Assembly (NCBI GenBank): GCA_024640405.1
Contig: JAHEFB010000004.1
Span: 62,001 to 126,000, forward strand
DNA length: 64,000 nt
Direction of reading: 5' to 3'
Source of the DNA: Alphaproteobacteria bacterium
GTDB lineage: Bacteria; Pseudomonadota; Alphaproteobacteria; Rhizobiales; Aestuariivirgaceae
Shown: positions 36,464 through 45,517 of the stretch, in pieces
How positions within the stretch are numbered: the stretch's first letter is position 1
Layout of the letters: the number at the start of each line of letters is the position of its first letter
Translations under genes and position numbers: made by a program
Notes under the pieces: generated by a model
Database searches by the model: none
Seen by the model: only the letters and a program-made list of their open reading frames with translations
Told to the model about the DNA's origin: nothing

Positions 36464-37611
36464 GCATGGACGCAAGCACAACAATCGATCAGGTCGAACT
36501 GAAACCGAAGAAACCATCGCGCCTGTCCGGTATCAACCAGCGCAGACTTGCCTTGTTCAAGGCAAACAGGCGCGGGTTCTGGTCCTTCTGGATTTTCATG
36601 TTCCTGTTCGTGGCATCGATTTTTGCCGAGTTCATCGCCAACGACCGGCCGATTATCGCCAGCTATAAAGGCGAAATACTGATGCCGGTATTTGCCGATT
36701 ATCCCGAATCCAAATTTGGCGGATTTCTGGCCCGAACAGATTTCCGTGACCCATTCATACAGGAAGAGGTGGGTGCCAATGGCTGGATGATCTGGCCACC
36801 GATCCGCTACAGTTTTCAGACCGTCAACAACGAACTGCCCAGTCCTGCGCCTTCACCGCCGGCCATATCCTTGTCGAAGGAGCAAGCCTGCGCGCGATAT
36901 GACAATGGCGTTGACGACATTAACTGCGTGTTCGGAAACCTGAACTGGCTGGGGACAGATGATCAGGGGCGCGATGTCATTGCCCGGTTGATTTACGGGT
37001 TCAGAATTTCGGTTCTGTTCGGCCTTATCCTGACGGTGCTGTCATCGATAGTCGGCGTGGCCGCCGGTGCGGTTCAGGGATATTTCGGCGGCTGGACAGA
37101 CTTGCTGTTCCAGCGGTTTATCGAAATCTGGACATCCATACCCACACTGTATCTGCTGATCATTCTGGCTGCATTCCTGACGCCGAACTTCTGGCTGTTA
37201 CTTGGCATCATGCTGGTGTTTTCATGGACTGCGCTGGTTGGTGTTGTGAGGGCGGAATTCCTGCGCGGGCGGAACTTCGAGTATGTCAGAGCCGCGCGCG
37301 CACTCGGCCTAAGTGATCGCAAGATCATGTTCAAACATCTCCTGCCAAACGCCATGGTCGCCACCGTCACCTTCATGCCGTTTATCCTGTCCGGCTCGGT
37401 CACCACGCTGACCGCACTGGATTTTCTTGGCTTTGGTCTGCCGCCTGGTTCAGCTTCGCTGGGCGAGTTGCTGGCACAAGGCAAGGCAAACCTGCAGGCG
37501 CCGTGGCTGGGCCTCACGGGATTTGCAGTCGTGTCGATCATGCTGTCGCTGCTCGTCTTCATCGGCGAGGCCGTGCGCGACGCGTTCGATCCCAGAAAGA
37601 CATTCTCATGA
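36460..37611 (+). CDS. yejE: Peptide ABC transporter permease YejE
   Basis: A 383-residue permease. A first membrane helix ([21 protein letters not shown]) is followed by a long periplasmic segment (about 55-150) and then the permease core with [23 protein letters not shown] and the coupling loop [32 protein letters not shown]. It pairs with YejB. The ORF opens at a GTG (36460) overlapping the yejB stop; an ATG two codons later is equally possible. The stop overlaps yejF by 4 bp (ATGA), showing tight coupling. Confidence 0.93.
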   Translation: MSMDASTTIDQVELKPKKPSRLSGINQRRLALFKANRRGFWSFWIFMFLFVASIFAEFIANDRPIIASYKGEILMPVFADYPESKFGGFLARTDFRDPFIQEEVGANGWMIWPPIRYSFQTVNNELPSPAPSPPAISLSKEQACARYDNGVDDINCVFGNLNWLGTDDQGRDVIARLIYGFRISVLFGLILTVLSSIVGVAAGAVQGYFGGWTDLLFQRFIEIWTSIPTLYLLIILAAFLTPNFWLLLGIMLVFSWTALVGVVRAEFLRGRNFEYVRAARALGLSDRKIMFKHLLPNAMVATVTFMPFILSGSVTTLTALDFLGFGLPPGSASLGELLAQGKANLQAPWLGLTGFAVVSIMLSLLVFIGEAVRDAFDPRKTFS

Positions 37612-39245
37612 GCGCAGACAAAAATGTGCTGTTGAGCGTCACTGACCTGTCGGTGGATTTCCGGCAGGGTGAGAAGGTGACCCATGCCGTCAACGGTGTT
37701 TCATTCGAACTCAGGCGCGGCGAGACACTGGCGCTGGTGGGTGAATCAGGATCCGGGAAATCCGTTACCGCGCTGTCGATTCTGAAGCTGCTGCCCTATC
37801 CGGCAGCTCATCACCCGTCAGGCTCGGTGATATTCAAGGGCGAAGAATTGCTGGACAGTGATGAAAGCGATTTGCGCCGGGTTCGCGGCAATGACATTAC
37901 GATGATTTTCCAGGAGCCGATGACGTCGCTTAATCCGTTGCACACGATCGAGCGGCAGATCGGTGAAATTCTGGAGGTTCATCAGGGGATGGGCGAAACC
38001 CAGGCACGCGAACGCACCCTGGAACTTCTGGACAAGGTCGGCATTCGCGATGCCGAAAGCCGGCTTGGCGCCTATCCGCACCAGCTTTCAGGCGGCCAGC
38101 GCCAGCGGGTGATGATTGCCATGGCCCTGGCCAACAATCCGGAATTGCTTATCGCTGACGAGCCGACCACGGCGCTTGATGTAACGGTGCAGGCGCAAAT
38201 CCTCGAACTGTTGCGCGACCTGCAGAAAGAGTTTGGAATGGCGATCGTGCTGATTACCCATGATCTCGGCATCGTGCGCAATGTATCGGATCGTGTCTGC
38301 GTGATGCAGCACGGCAAAATCGTCGAGGCCGGGCCAACGAAATCGATTTTCACCAAACCTGAAGACGCCTATACAAAAATGCTTCTGGAAGCAGAGCCGA
38401 AGGGAAAACCGCCCGAGGCAGACGCATCAGCTTCCGCGGTAGTGGAGACAACAGACCTCAGGGTCTGGTTTCCAATCAAACGCGGTTTCTTCCGCAGAAC
38501 CGTTGGCCATGTAAAGGCCTGCAATGACGTATCGGTCACCGTGCGGGCGGGCCAGACGCTTGGCGTGGTGGGCGAATCCGGTTCCGGCAAGACCACCCTC
38601 GGGCTGGCTCTTCTGAGATTGATCAGTTCGGAAGGGCAGATCGTCTATATGGGCGACCGGATTGACAGCAAGACCGAGAAGGACATGCGCCCGTTACGAC
38701 GGGACATGCAGGTAGTGTTTCAGGATCCATACGGGTCCCTGTCGCCGCGCATGTCGATACGCCAGATTGTCGAGGAGGGTTTGCTGATTCAGCAACCGGA
38801 CCTGACCTACGACCAACGCACCGAACGTATTGCAGGCGTTCTTGAGGAAGTCGCGGTTCCCGCAGCCGCAATGGACCGTTATCCGCATGAGTTTTCCGGC
38901 GGTCAGCGTCAGCGGATCGCCATTGCGCGCGCGATGGTACTTGAGCCCAAATTTGTCATGCTTGATGAACCGACCAGCGCGCTTGATATGTCTGTGCAGG
39001 CGCAGATTGTGGACCTTTTGCGCAAGCTTCAGAAAGATCATGGGCTTGCCTACCTGTTCATCAGTCACGATCTCAAAGTCGTTCGCGCATTGGCCAACGA
39101 TGTTGTTGTCATGCGCAATGGAGTTGTGGTTGAACAAGGTCCGGCGAAACAGATTTTCGACAGACCTGAAACCGATTACACGCGCGCCCTGCTTGCAGCA
39201 GCTTTCGATCTCAAGTCCGATCATGGCGCGGAGGTTGCCCAGTAA
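37608..39245 (+). CDS. yejF: Peptide ABC transporter ATP-binding protein YejF (two ATPase domains)
   Basis: A 545-residue protein that fuses two ABC ATPase domains. The first has Walker A GESGSGKS, signature LSGGQRQRV and Walker [13 protein letters not shown]. The second has [18 protein letters not shown] and [12 protein letters not shown]. The intact motifs on both halves predict two functional sites. The start is ATG 37608 ([11 protein letters not shown]), inside the ATGA overlap with yejE. This energises import through YejBE. Confidence 0.95.
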   Translation: MSADKNVLLSVTDLSVDFRQGEKVTHAVNGVSFELRRGETLALVGESGSGKSVTALSILKLLPYPAAHHPSGSVIFKGEELLDSDESDLRRVRGNDITMIFQEPMTSLNPLHTIERQIGEILEVHQGMGETQARERTLELLDKVGIRDAESRLGAYPHQLSGGQRQRVMIAMALANNPELLIADEPTTALDVTVQAQILELLRDLQKEFGMAIVLITHDLGIVRNVSDRVCVMQHGKIVEAGPTKSIFTKPEDAYTKMLLEAEPKGKPPEADASASAVVETTDLRVWFPIKRGFFRRTVGHVKACNDVSVTVRAGQTLGVVGESGSGKTTLGLALLRLISSEGQIVYMGDRIDSKTEKDMRPLRRDMQVVFQDPYGSLSPRMSIRQIVEEGLLIQQPDLTYDQRTERIAGVLEEVAVPAAAMDRYPHEFSGGQRQRIAIARAMVLEPKFVMLDEPTSALDMSVQAQIVDLLRKLQKDHGLAYLFISHDLKVVRALANDVVVMRNGVVVEQGPAKQIFDRPETDYTRALLAAAFDLKSDHGAEVAQ

Positions 39246-39246
39246 A

Positions 39247-40194
39247 ATGTCAAAACTTGCCCTGGTCATAACACGGTGGGATCCGCAGCCCTGGATCGAC
39301 CGGTTTACAAAGGTCGCGCCTGAGCTCGATGTGTACAAATGGCCTGACGACAATGTTGCACCAGAAGACATCGATTATGCGCTGGCCTGGCAACCGCCTG
39401 AAGGCGTGCTCGCCGGTTTCACCAACCTGAAGGCGATATTCTCCCTCGGTGCAGGTGTTGATCACATACTACAGGAACCGCAATTGCCAGACGTTCCGCT
39501 GGTCAGGGTGGTCGATCCGGACCTGACCATGCGGATGAGCGAGTATGTTTGCCTGCATGTCCTCATGCACCATCGCCAGCAAAGACTGCTTGATGGCGAT
39601 CAGGCCAGAACCGACTGGACAGAACGGCCGCAGTGGTCGGCCTCTGCCATGCGTGTCGGCATCATGGGTCTGGGCGAACTTGGCCGGGATGCCGCTGAAA
39701 AACTGGTCCATCTGGGTTTTCAGGTCAACGGGTGGAGCAATTCATCCAAGCAGATAACCGGCGTTGCATCATATGCAGGCGACGAACAGCTGGATGATTT
39801 TCTGCATGTAACCGATATTCTGGTATGCCTGTTGCCGCACACGCCCGACACGCATGGAATTTTGAACCGTGAGTTGTTCCGGAAGCTCAGCCACGACGGA
39901 CCGCTCGGCGAGCCGGTTGTGATCAATGCCGGGCGCGGGAAACTGCAGGTTGAGGCTGACATTCTGGCAAGCCTTGATGCCGGTGAACTTGGTGCTGCAA
40001 CGCTGGATGTGTTTGAAACCGAGCCGTTACCGGCCAACAGCCGGTTGTGGCGGCATCCCAAGGTTACGCTTACGCCGCACAATGCAGCAGACAGCGATCC
40101 GGACGCCCTGTGCAAATACATACAGGATCAAATCCTGCGTCATGAGTCGGGCGGGGAATTGCTCAATCTGGTCAACCGTCAAACCGGCTACTGA
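39247..40194 (+). CDS. ghrA: Glyoxylate/hydroxypyruvate reductase A-like D-2-hydroxyacid dehydrogenase
   Basis: A 315-residue NAD(P)-dependent reductase. The Rossmann motif is MGLGELGRDAAEKL, the substrate-binding region NLKAIFSLGAGVDHI, and the catalytic pieces include INAGRGKLQVEADI (Arg), LDVFETEPLP (Glu) and TPHNAA (His). These match GhrA, which reduces glyoxylate and hydroxypyruvate. The ATG at 39247 follows the yejF stop by 1 bp, so it is probably cotranscribed; a longer ORF from 38830 overlaps yejF in another frame and is not real. The 7-bp overlap with the convergent NlpC gene is real. Confidence 0.88.
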   Translation: MSKLALVITRWDPQPWIDRFTKVAPELDVYKWPDDNVAPEDIDYALAWQPPEGVLAGFTNLKAIFSLGAGVDHILQEPQLPDVPLVRVVDPDLTMRMSEYVCLHVLMHHRQQRLLDGDQARTDWTERPQWSASAMRVGIMGLGELGRDAAEKLVHLGFQVNGWSNSSKQITGVASYAGDEQLDDFLHVTDILVCLLPHTPDTHGILNRELFRKLSHDGPLGEPVVINAGRGKLQVEADILASLDAGELGAATLDVFETEPLPANSRLWRHPKVTLTPHNAADSDPDALCKYIQDQILRHESGGELLNLVNRQTGY

Positions 40195-41072
40195 GCTGCC
40201 TCACTATTGGTTTCCGGCTTGTACATTTCCGGCACCCGTGAAACGCCTGTCACCTGGCCATACAGATTCGCTATACGGCCAATTGCGCCACTCAGCGGTT
40301 CAACCACTGCCTGCATGTGATAACCGTTGGAATGGACCAGATTGACACCGTCCAGCATCATGCCGACATGACCTTTCCAAAACACCAAATCGTTGCGGGT
40401 AAGCTTGAGACCGCGATCCCGCTTTAAAGGCTTGCCGAATCCGTCCTGCATCATGTCTGCGTCCCTGGGGCAGTCGAATCCGCAAGCCTGCCAGGCCAGC
40501 TGCACGAGGCCCGAGCAATCCAGGCCAGCGACACTCTTGCCGCCCCAGAGATATGGCGCATTGACAAACGCCTCGGCTACTGTTGCCGGATCATCCCAGT
40601 ACTCTCCAACCGGCATCAGGTGTTTAAGCCAGACAAAACGGTGATCCCTGAGACGGGCAAAATCGCCTTCTACCTTGATAGCGGAAACAAACGAGTTCAT
40701 GTAGACGTGCTGAACCGGGTTCGACCTGATATCAGGTTTCACATAGAGCAGCGTCGAGGGTACCGCGATGCGATGCGTGGTATCCATTACCTGATTGGTC
40801 AAACAGCGTGCCGGCAGATAGCCCACGTAGCTGTCCATCAACAATTGCACAAACGCCCAACCGTCCTTGACCTCAAGAACATTGACCTGTTCGCCCAGCA
40901 ACGCCTCGGTCACGGTGTGTGAATCCATGCGAGGCTCGGCATGAACAGTGGCAATTGAAACCGATATCTGGCGCAGTTCCGGCTGCACAAAACGCAATGC
41001 GTCAACCTTGCCGCGCAGAGCGGCGTCAGCCAGGTCCTCGCGATAGGCATGTAGACGCGGATCAGGTTTCAT
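40188..41072 (-). CDS. NlpC/P60 family cell-wall peptidase with SH3-type domains
   Basis: A 294-residue C40 peptidase. The N-terminal part (about 35-170) has two SH3-like ligand-binding segments (LLGEQVNVLEVKDGWAFVQ and FVSAIKVEGDFARLRDH). The C-terminal domain holds the catalytic Cys in GLDCSGLVQLAW and the His in GHVGMMLDG. It should cleave peptidoglycan stem peptides, probably gamma-D-glutamyl-diaminopimelate bonds. No signal peptide is visible, as in several alphaproteobacterial relatives that recycle muropeptides in the cytoplasm. Its start overlaps the regulator gene's stop by 4 bp, so the two form an operon. Confidence 0.9.
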   Translation of the reverse strand: MKPDPRLHAYREDLADAALRGKVDALRFVQPELRQISVSIATVHAEPRMDSHTVTEALLGEQVNVLEVKDGWAFVQLLMDSYVGYLPARCLTNQVMDTTHRIAVPSTLLYVKPDIRSNPVQHVYMNSFVSAIKVEGDFARLRDHRFVWLKHLMPVGEYWDDPATVAEAFVNAPYLWGGKSVAGLDCSGLVQLAWQACGFDCPRDADMMQDGFGKPLKRDRGLKLTRNDLVFWKGHVGMMLDGVNLVHSNGYHMQAVVEPLSGAIGRIANLYGQVTGVSRVPEMYKPETNSEAAQ

Positions 41073-41425
41073 GGGTCTGTCCTCAACTCCCGTGCACGCA
41101 CGGAGATGGTATCGGCAAGGCGCTCAACAAACAACGCCCCATCAACAGTTCGCTGGATCAGCACGTTGCGCCGGTCTTTTTCGTCACGCCGCCTGCTGAC
41201 CAAACCCATCTTGCCCATTGTATCCAGCGCACGGGTTATCACGGGTTTCGACACTGCGAGGCGGGCCGCAAGATCGCGAACCGTATGCGGCGGAGCCTCA
41301 AGGTAAACGGTCAACAGGATGGATATCTGGCGGGCGGACAAATCCGGTTCATCATCGTGAACAAGCGCCAGGTGCACATTGTGCCACAAGCCGAGAACCT
41401 CAGCCGTTGTCAATTGAATGCTCAT
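41069..41425 (-). CDS. MarR-type winged-helix regulator
   Basis: A protein of about 118 residues with a winged helix-turn-helix: DLSARQISILLTVYLEAPPHTVRDLAARLAVSKPVITRALDTMGKMGLVSRRRDEKDRRN. The DxRR/DRRN wing is a hallmark of MarR. It lacks a long C-terminal helix. The ATG at 41425 (MSIQLTT) is preferred to a GTG at 41434; neither has a strong ribosome-binding site. It is cotranscribed with the NlpC peptidase. The palindrome at 41435-41459 lies directly before the start, which suggests autoregulation. Confidence 0.85.
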   Translation of the reverse strand: MSIQLTTAEVLGLWHNVHLALVHDDEPDLSARQISILLTVYLEAPPHTVRDLAARLAVSKPVITRALDTMGKMGLVSRRRDEKDRRNVLIQRTVDGALFVERLADTISVRARELRTDP

Positions 41426-41434
41426 CTTTGTCAC

Positions 41435-41459
41435 AAATCATTCTGTTTCAGAACGATTT
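41435..41459. promoter_or_regulatory. 25-bp palindrome, probable MarR-type operator
   Basis: AAATCATTCTG-TTT-CAGAACGATTT: two 11-bp half-sites, identical in inverted orientation except at one position, directly upstream of the regulator start. Regulation by the adjacent protein is inferred. Confidence 0.65.
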
Positions 41460-41696
41460 CCACTCACTTGCTGACTGTACAACTCGCTTTAGCAGTATAC
41501 CATGAATCACCTGAAAGCTGCTCCAACGCTTTGAAAACGTTCAAATTCCCAGGCAATTCCGATCAACTGATCAGCGCGGGCAATCCGGCATCAAATCAAA
41601 ACCGGGCGCCAATCGTTACGGTACCGTATCAGATAATCGCGATTCCTGAAACATCACCAGCCCCATTTGGAACGATATGAGGTCAAGTAATCCGAT

Positions 41697-43118
41697 CTAG
41701 CCTGATCCGGCTCCATTGCCGGGATAACGTTCGCTTAGCACAGAAAACAGAGCACGCGAAGCTTGCGGCTCTCCGCCAACAGGTCTTCCGGAACGCTCGG
41801 CAGGAACCCAGCCGTATATGTCCAAGTGAACATAGGAACCGGCTTTCTCAACGAACCTCCTGAGAAACAATGCCGCTGTAATGGATCCGGCGAAGCCACC
41901 CTTTCCGGCATTGTTTATGTCGGCAATGCTGGTTGAGAACATTTCATTGTAACGATCCCAGAAAGGCATTCGCCAAACCGGATCGTTGCTTGTCATGGAA
42001 TGGCGGGCGATATCGGACGCCAGTTCGTCGTCATCTGTATAAAATGGCGGCAAATCCGGACCGAGCGCGACACGGGCAGCCCCGGTAAGGGTTGCCATGT
42101 CGATCAACAGATCCGGTCGCTCGGAGTCGGCCAAATCAAGCGCATCAGCCAGAACCAGGCGGCCTTCGGCGTCAGTGTTGCCAATTTCGACGCTCAACCC
42201 CTTGCGGCTTTGCAGCACATCACCGGGACGGAATGAGTTGCCTGCCACAGAATTTTCAACGGCCGGTATCAGCACACGAAGCCGTAGGTTCAGTTGTGCT
42301 GCCATGATCATGGATGCCAGAGACAAAACTGCCGCGGCGCCTCCCATGTCCTTTTTCATCAATAACATGCCTGCAGCTGTCTTCAGGTCCAGTCCCCCGG
42401 TGTCAAAACACACACCCTTGCCGACAAGCGTGACTTTCGGCGCGCGCTGGTTTCCCCACCGCAAGTCCAGCAGGCGCGGCGCATCATCAGCCGCACGCCC
42501 GACCATGTGGATGAGCGGGAATTTTTTCTCAAGAGTTGCCCCTTTGGTGACAGATACCCTGGCCTTGAATTGTCCCGCAATATCGCGCGCTGCCTGTTCC
42601 AACTGCGACGGGCCCATATCCTCAGCTGGGGTATTGATCAGGTCCCGACCCAGCATGACGGCGTCGGCACAGGCAATCAGACCGGCACGATCAACACCTT
42701 GCGGGCACACCAACCGGGCGGGCTTGTCAGCGCTGGCGGTTGCTTTGCCGTTCAGATATCGGGTGAATTTGTAACTGTGCAATATCCAGCCCAGAGCAGC
42801 CAGTTGCGGATTGGCAAACCCGTTCGCCAGCATATAGTCGCCTGCCGGCAACAAGCTTGATAAACTACCTGGTTCAAACGGATCAGCAGTAGTTCCCTCT
42901 CTGGTTCCGTAAAGCACCAAAGCCAGGTCACCGTCACTGCCGGCAATACATAAATGCTGGTTGGCTGCTGCGGTAAAACCGTTGGCTTTGACCCAGGCCT
43001 TCTGGGGGGCTGACAGAGGTTTGACAGCAGCTTTCAGGGTATCGGCAGTGACGCCGAGCACGGGAATGGCGCTACCTGCCCTGGATGTGCCCAGTAGAAT
43101 GGACTTTGCCGGAATCAT
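41697..43118 (-). CDS. Leucyl aminopeptidase family (M17) protein
   Basis: A metallopeptidase of about 473 residues. The C-terminal M17 catalytic domain shows VGKGVCFDTGGLDLK, the mid-domain KKDMGGAA, and the signature NTDAEGRLVLADAL, with metal-binding Asp and Glu. The N-terminal domain (about 1-150) is of the short alphaproteobacterial kind. It should release N-terminal residues from peptides in the cytoplasm, using two divalent metals. The ATG at 43118 (MIPAKSILLG) is chosen; a longer ORF to 43229 includes a low-quality leader. Confidence 0.9.
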   Translation of the reverse strand: MIPAKSILLGTSRAGSAIPVLGVTADTLKAAVKPLSAPQKAWVKANGFTAAANQHLCIAGSDGDLALVLYGTREGTTADPFEPGSLSSLLPAGDYMLANGFANPQLAALGWILHSYKFTRYLNGKATASADKPARLVCPQGVDRAGLIACADAVMLGRDLINTPAEDMGPSQLEQAARDIAGQFKARVSVTKGATLEKKFPLIHMVGRAADDAPRLLDLRWGNQRAPKVTLVGKGVCFDTGGLDLKTAAGMLLMKKDMGGAAAVLSLASMIMAAQLNLRLRVLIPAVENSVAGNSFRPGDVLQSRKGLSVEIGNTDAEGRLVLADALDLADSERPDLLIDMATLTGAARVALGPDLPPFYTDDDELASDIARHSMTSNDPVWRMPFWDRYNEMFSTSIADINNAGKGGFAGSITAALFLRRFVEKAGSYVHLDIYGWVPAERSGRPVGGEPQASRALFSVLSERYPGNGAGSG

Positions 43119-43315
43119 GGACTGTTCGCCTCTCTCAACGGAATGGGACAGGCATAACGCGGTCCGCAGAATGCCTCTTATGGAACTGTGTCTCACAAAA
43201 TGCCCAACGGGCAACAGACCGTCAATCATGGTTAACAGTTTATTGAGAGTTCACCCCCCAAGATCGCCCGGAGATTAGCGGGCCAGTCGGTGATTCCATC
43301 GATAGGGGTGAACAT

Positions 43316-44110
43316 ATGCGGCGACAACAAATAAAGATCACTTTGCGTCAGAACCTGACAGTAGCTACCTGTGCTGCAGCACTGTTGCTTGCAGGTTGCG
43401 CCAATGACAACAGGCTGTCCTCCAGCAACGCCGACCCGGTTGTAACCGGATCGGTTGCGCCACAGATGTCAATCAGGGAAACAGCCGAAGCCGCAAATGC
43501 ATGGAGAGAAAAACCACAAAGTGTCCGGCGGGCCGTGGTCTACGCAAGACTGCTGAACGCCGGTGGCAACAGGAATGGGGTGATCAAGGTTCTTGAGACA
43601 ACGCTGACCCATAATCCTGCTGACGCAAAACTCGTCGCCTATCTGGGCAAGGAACTGGTTCTGGCCGGCCGCGCAAAAGCCGGCATAGAACAATTGAACA
43701 AAGCCATTGCCGCCGGAGAGAACAACTGGAAAGTATATTCCGCGCTGGGATCGGCCTATGATCAGACCGGCCAGCACGGCAAGGCACGCGCTGCCTATAA
43801 AAGCGCCCTGTTGCAGCAACCTCAAAAAGTCTCGATCCACAACAATATTGGCATGTCCTATATTCTTGAAGGAAACCTCAGGCAGGCCGAGACTTCACTG
43901 CGCGCCGCACAGAAACTGCCGGAGGGTGAATTTAACCAGACGTTGCGGCAAAACCTGGCACTGTCAGTAGGACTGCAAGGCAGGTTCAACGAAGCAAGTG
44001 AAATTGCAAGCCGTGATCTGCCGCCGGAACAGGTCGAGCAAAATCTCGCTTTTCTCAAGCGAATGCTGAACCAGAAAAACACCTGGCAGCAAATGAAAAC
44101 TGCCGGATAG
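43316..44110 (+). CDS. tadD: TadD-like tetratricopeptide lipoprotein
   Basis: A 264-residue protein with a lipoprotein signal (CAAALLLAGC, lipidated Cys at about residue 28). Several tetratricopeptide repeats follow (about 75-215, with AKLVAYLGKELVLAGRAKAGIEQLNKA and NWKVYSALGSAYDQTGQHGKARAAYKSAL). TadD is an outer-membrane-associated TPR lipoprotein of the Tad pilus system, thought to help secretin assembly. It points toward the tad genes but on the opposite strand, with a TIR element (44173-44449) and the tad terminator between them. Confidence 0.85.
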   Translation: MRRQQIKITLRQNLTVATCAAALLLAGCANDNRLSSSNADPVVTGSVAPQMSIRETAEAANAWREKPQSVRRAVVYARLLNAGGNRNGVIKVLETTLTHNPADAKLVAYLGKELVLAGRAKAGIEQLNKAIAAGENNWKVYSALGSAYDQTGQHGKARAAYKSALLQQPQKVSIHNNIGMSYILEGNLRQAETSLRAAQKLPEGEFNQTLRQNLALSVGLQGRFNEASEIASRDLPPEQVEQNLAFLKRMLNQKNTWQQMKTAG

Positions 44111-44172
44111 AGCCAGCGCAACTGCAGTAGATCAAAGCACTGCAGGTTTGGCAGTTTCAACCGCAGAGATCT

Positions 44173-44449
44173 GGTATATTACCAGCAGCCCCTAATATTG
44201 ACCCATTAGACCGATTTTTCGCGTTTGCCGGCCAGGCATGCTTCACGCCGTGGTCTATCCGACCACAAGTGGAGCATAACGACGTCCGGTGATCGCGAAA
44301 AACCGGCCTTCGGTGGGCCAAATCCGTACATCTGGTGCGTTGCCGTGCTTGCCCGATGCGACCAACATCGCGCAACGCACCGCGCCTGCCAGAGTGAACG
44401 GAATTTACTCCATCAAAGGGTCAATTTTAGGGGCCGCTGGTGTAAGACC
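44173..44449. mobile_element. MITE-like element with 32-bp terminal inverted repeats; core shared with 11642-11812
   Basis: The left end (44173-44204) and the complement of the right end (44418-44449) agree at 26 of 32 positions and include CCCCTAA.ATTGACCC. These ends resemble those of IS21-like elements, from memory. There is no transposase gene in its 277 bp. The inner part 44198-44323 is homologous to 11661-11793 and is itself palindromic (GATTTTTCGCG... with ...CGCGAAAAA), and a second hairpin lies at about 44336-44382 (GTGCGTTG / CAACGCAC). No target duplication is evident. It fills the 417-bp spacer between tadD and tadC. Confidence 0.65.
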
Positions 44450-44451
44450 AA

Positions 44452-44485
44452 TAAAAACGGCCGAAGCTCCTTGTTGAAGCTTCGG
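44452..44485 (-). terminator. Terminator of the tad operon
   Basis: On the minus strand CCGAAGCT pairs with AGCTTCGG (8 pairs, 9-nt loop), followed closely by TTTTTATT. It lies 43 bp past the tadC stop. Confidence 0.8.
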
Positions 44486-44527
44486 TCTTGTCGATTCGCA
44501 CTGAGGCAAAGCCCCGTGGCTTTTGAT

Positions 44528-45496
44528 TTATCCGAAGGCGAGTATACCAGCAGGGCCAAGCAACACGATAAAGATAACCGGCAGGAAGAATCCAACCATT
44601 GGCACCGTCAGCTTCGGCGGTAACGCGGCAGCTTTCTTCTCAGCCATCGCCATGCGATCGTCGCGATTCTCCTGGGCAAGCACCCGCAATGCAACCCCGA
44701 CGGGCGTACCATAACGTTCCGACTGCACAAGGCTGGTCACAACTGATTTCACCGTTGCCATGCCGGTGCGTTCGGCAAGGTTTTCAAACGCCTTGCTGCG
44801 ATCACCAATGAATGAAAGCTCTGCAATCGTCAGCGTCAGCTCTTCAGCCAATGGAACCGACTGCGAGCCGATTTCCTGAGAAACACGAGCCAGGGCCGCT
44901 TCGACGGACATGCCTGATTCGACACAAATCAGCAGCAGATCCAGAGCATCAGACCAGGCCCGCTGGATTGACTGCTGACGTCGCTTGATAATGTTGGTGA
45001 GAAACAAATTTGGCAGATAGAAGCCGGCAACCGCGCCAATCAGGGAGGTGGTGATGCGCATGGATCCGGTCACCTGATCGGCAAAAACCGTTGCAGAATA
45101 GACGAACACGATTACGCCAGCGACAATCGGGGTAATCGCTCTGGCCGCCAGGTATGTCACCAGGTGTTTTTCGGAACGAAGCCCGGCCTGCCGCAACCGT
45201 TTTCGAGAGGTTTCAGCCTCCAGCAGGTTCTTGAGATTGAGGGCGTCCACAATCTGGGCAGCAGCACCCTTGGGCGTGTTGTCTCGCAACCGCTTGTGGT
45301 CCTTGTTCTGCAAGGATTCGCGGTTTTGGGTGCGCATCTTTTCCCGCTCGGTCGCCAAAGTCTTCATGCGGGTTTTCATCTTGTCACCCTGAAGCATCGG
45401 CGCGGTCAGAGTCACAACAGTCGCAAATGCGGTGATCGCGACAATTATCGTGATCAGATTGCGCGGTTCCAGCAGTGAATAAATAAATTCAATCAT
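44528..45496 (-). CDS. tadC: Tad pilus inner-membrane platform protein TadC
   Basis: A 322-residue type II secretion F-domain protein with an N-terminal helix (NLITIIVAITAFATVVTL), a hydrophobic pair around residues 115-165, and two C-terminal helices (KLTVPMVGFFLPVIFIVLLGPAGIL). The cytoplasmic domain carries LDLLLICVESGMSVEAALARVSQEIG, typical of TadC/GspF. With TadB it anchors the CpaF motor to the membrane. It lies 21 bp after tadB in the same operon and is the last gene before the terminator. Confidence 0.95.
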   Translation of the reverse strand: MIEFIYSLLEPRNLITIIVAITAFATVVTLTAPMLQGDKMKTRMKTLATEREKMRTQNRESLQNKDHKRLRDNTPKGAAAQIVDALNLKNLLEAETSRKRLRQAGLRSEKHLVTYLAARAITPIVAGVIVFVYSATVFADQVTGSMRITTSLIGAVAGFYLPNLFLTNIIKRRQQSIQRAWSDALDLLLICVESGMSVEAALARVSQEIGSQSVPLAEELTLTIAELSFIGDRSKAFENLAERTGMATVKSVVTSLVQSERYGTPVGVALRVLAQENRDDRMAMAEKKAAALPPKLTVPMVGFFLPVIFIVLLGPAGILAFG

Positions 45497-45517
45497 GATT
45501 GATTAGCTTCCGTTCGA

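Noticed and set aside
38830-39246. Extended N-terminus of the GhrA-like ORF
   Set aside because: This part overlaps yejF in a different frame. The protein homology starts at the ATG at 39247.
44173-44449. Target-site duplication around the TIR element
   Set aside because: The flanking bases (left AGATCT, right AATAAA) do not match, so I do not claim a TSD.
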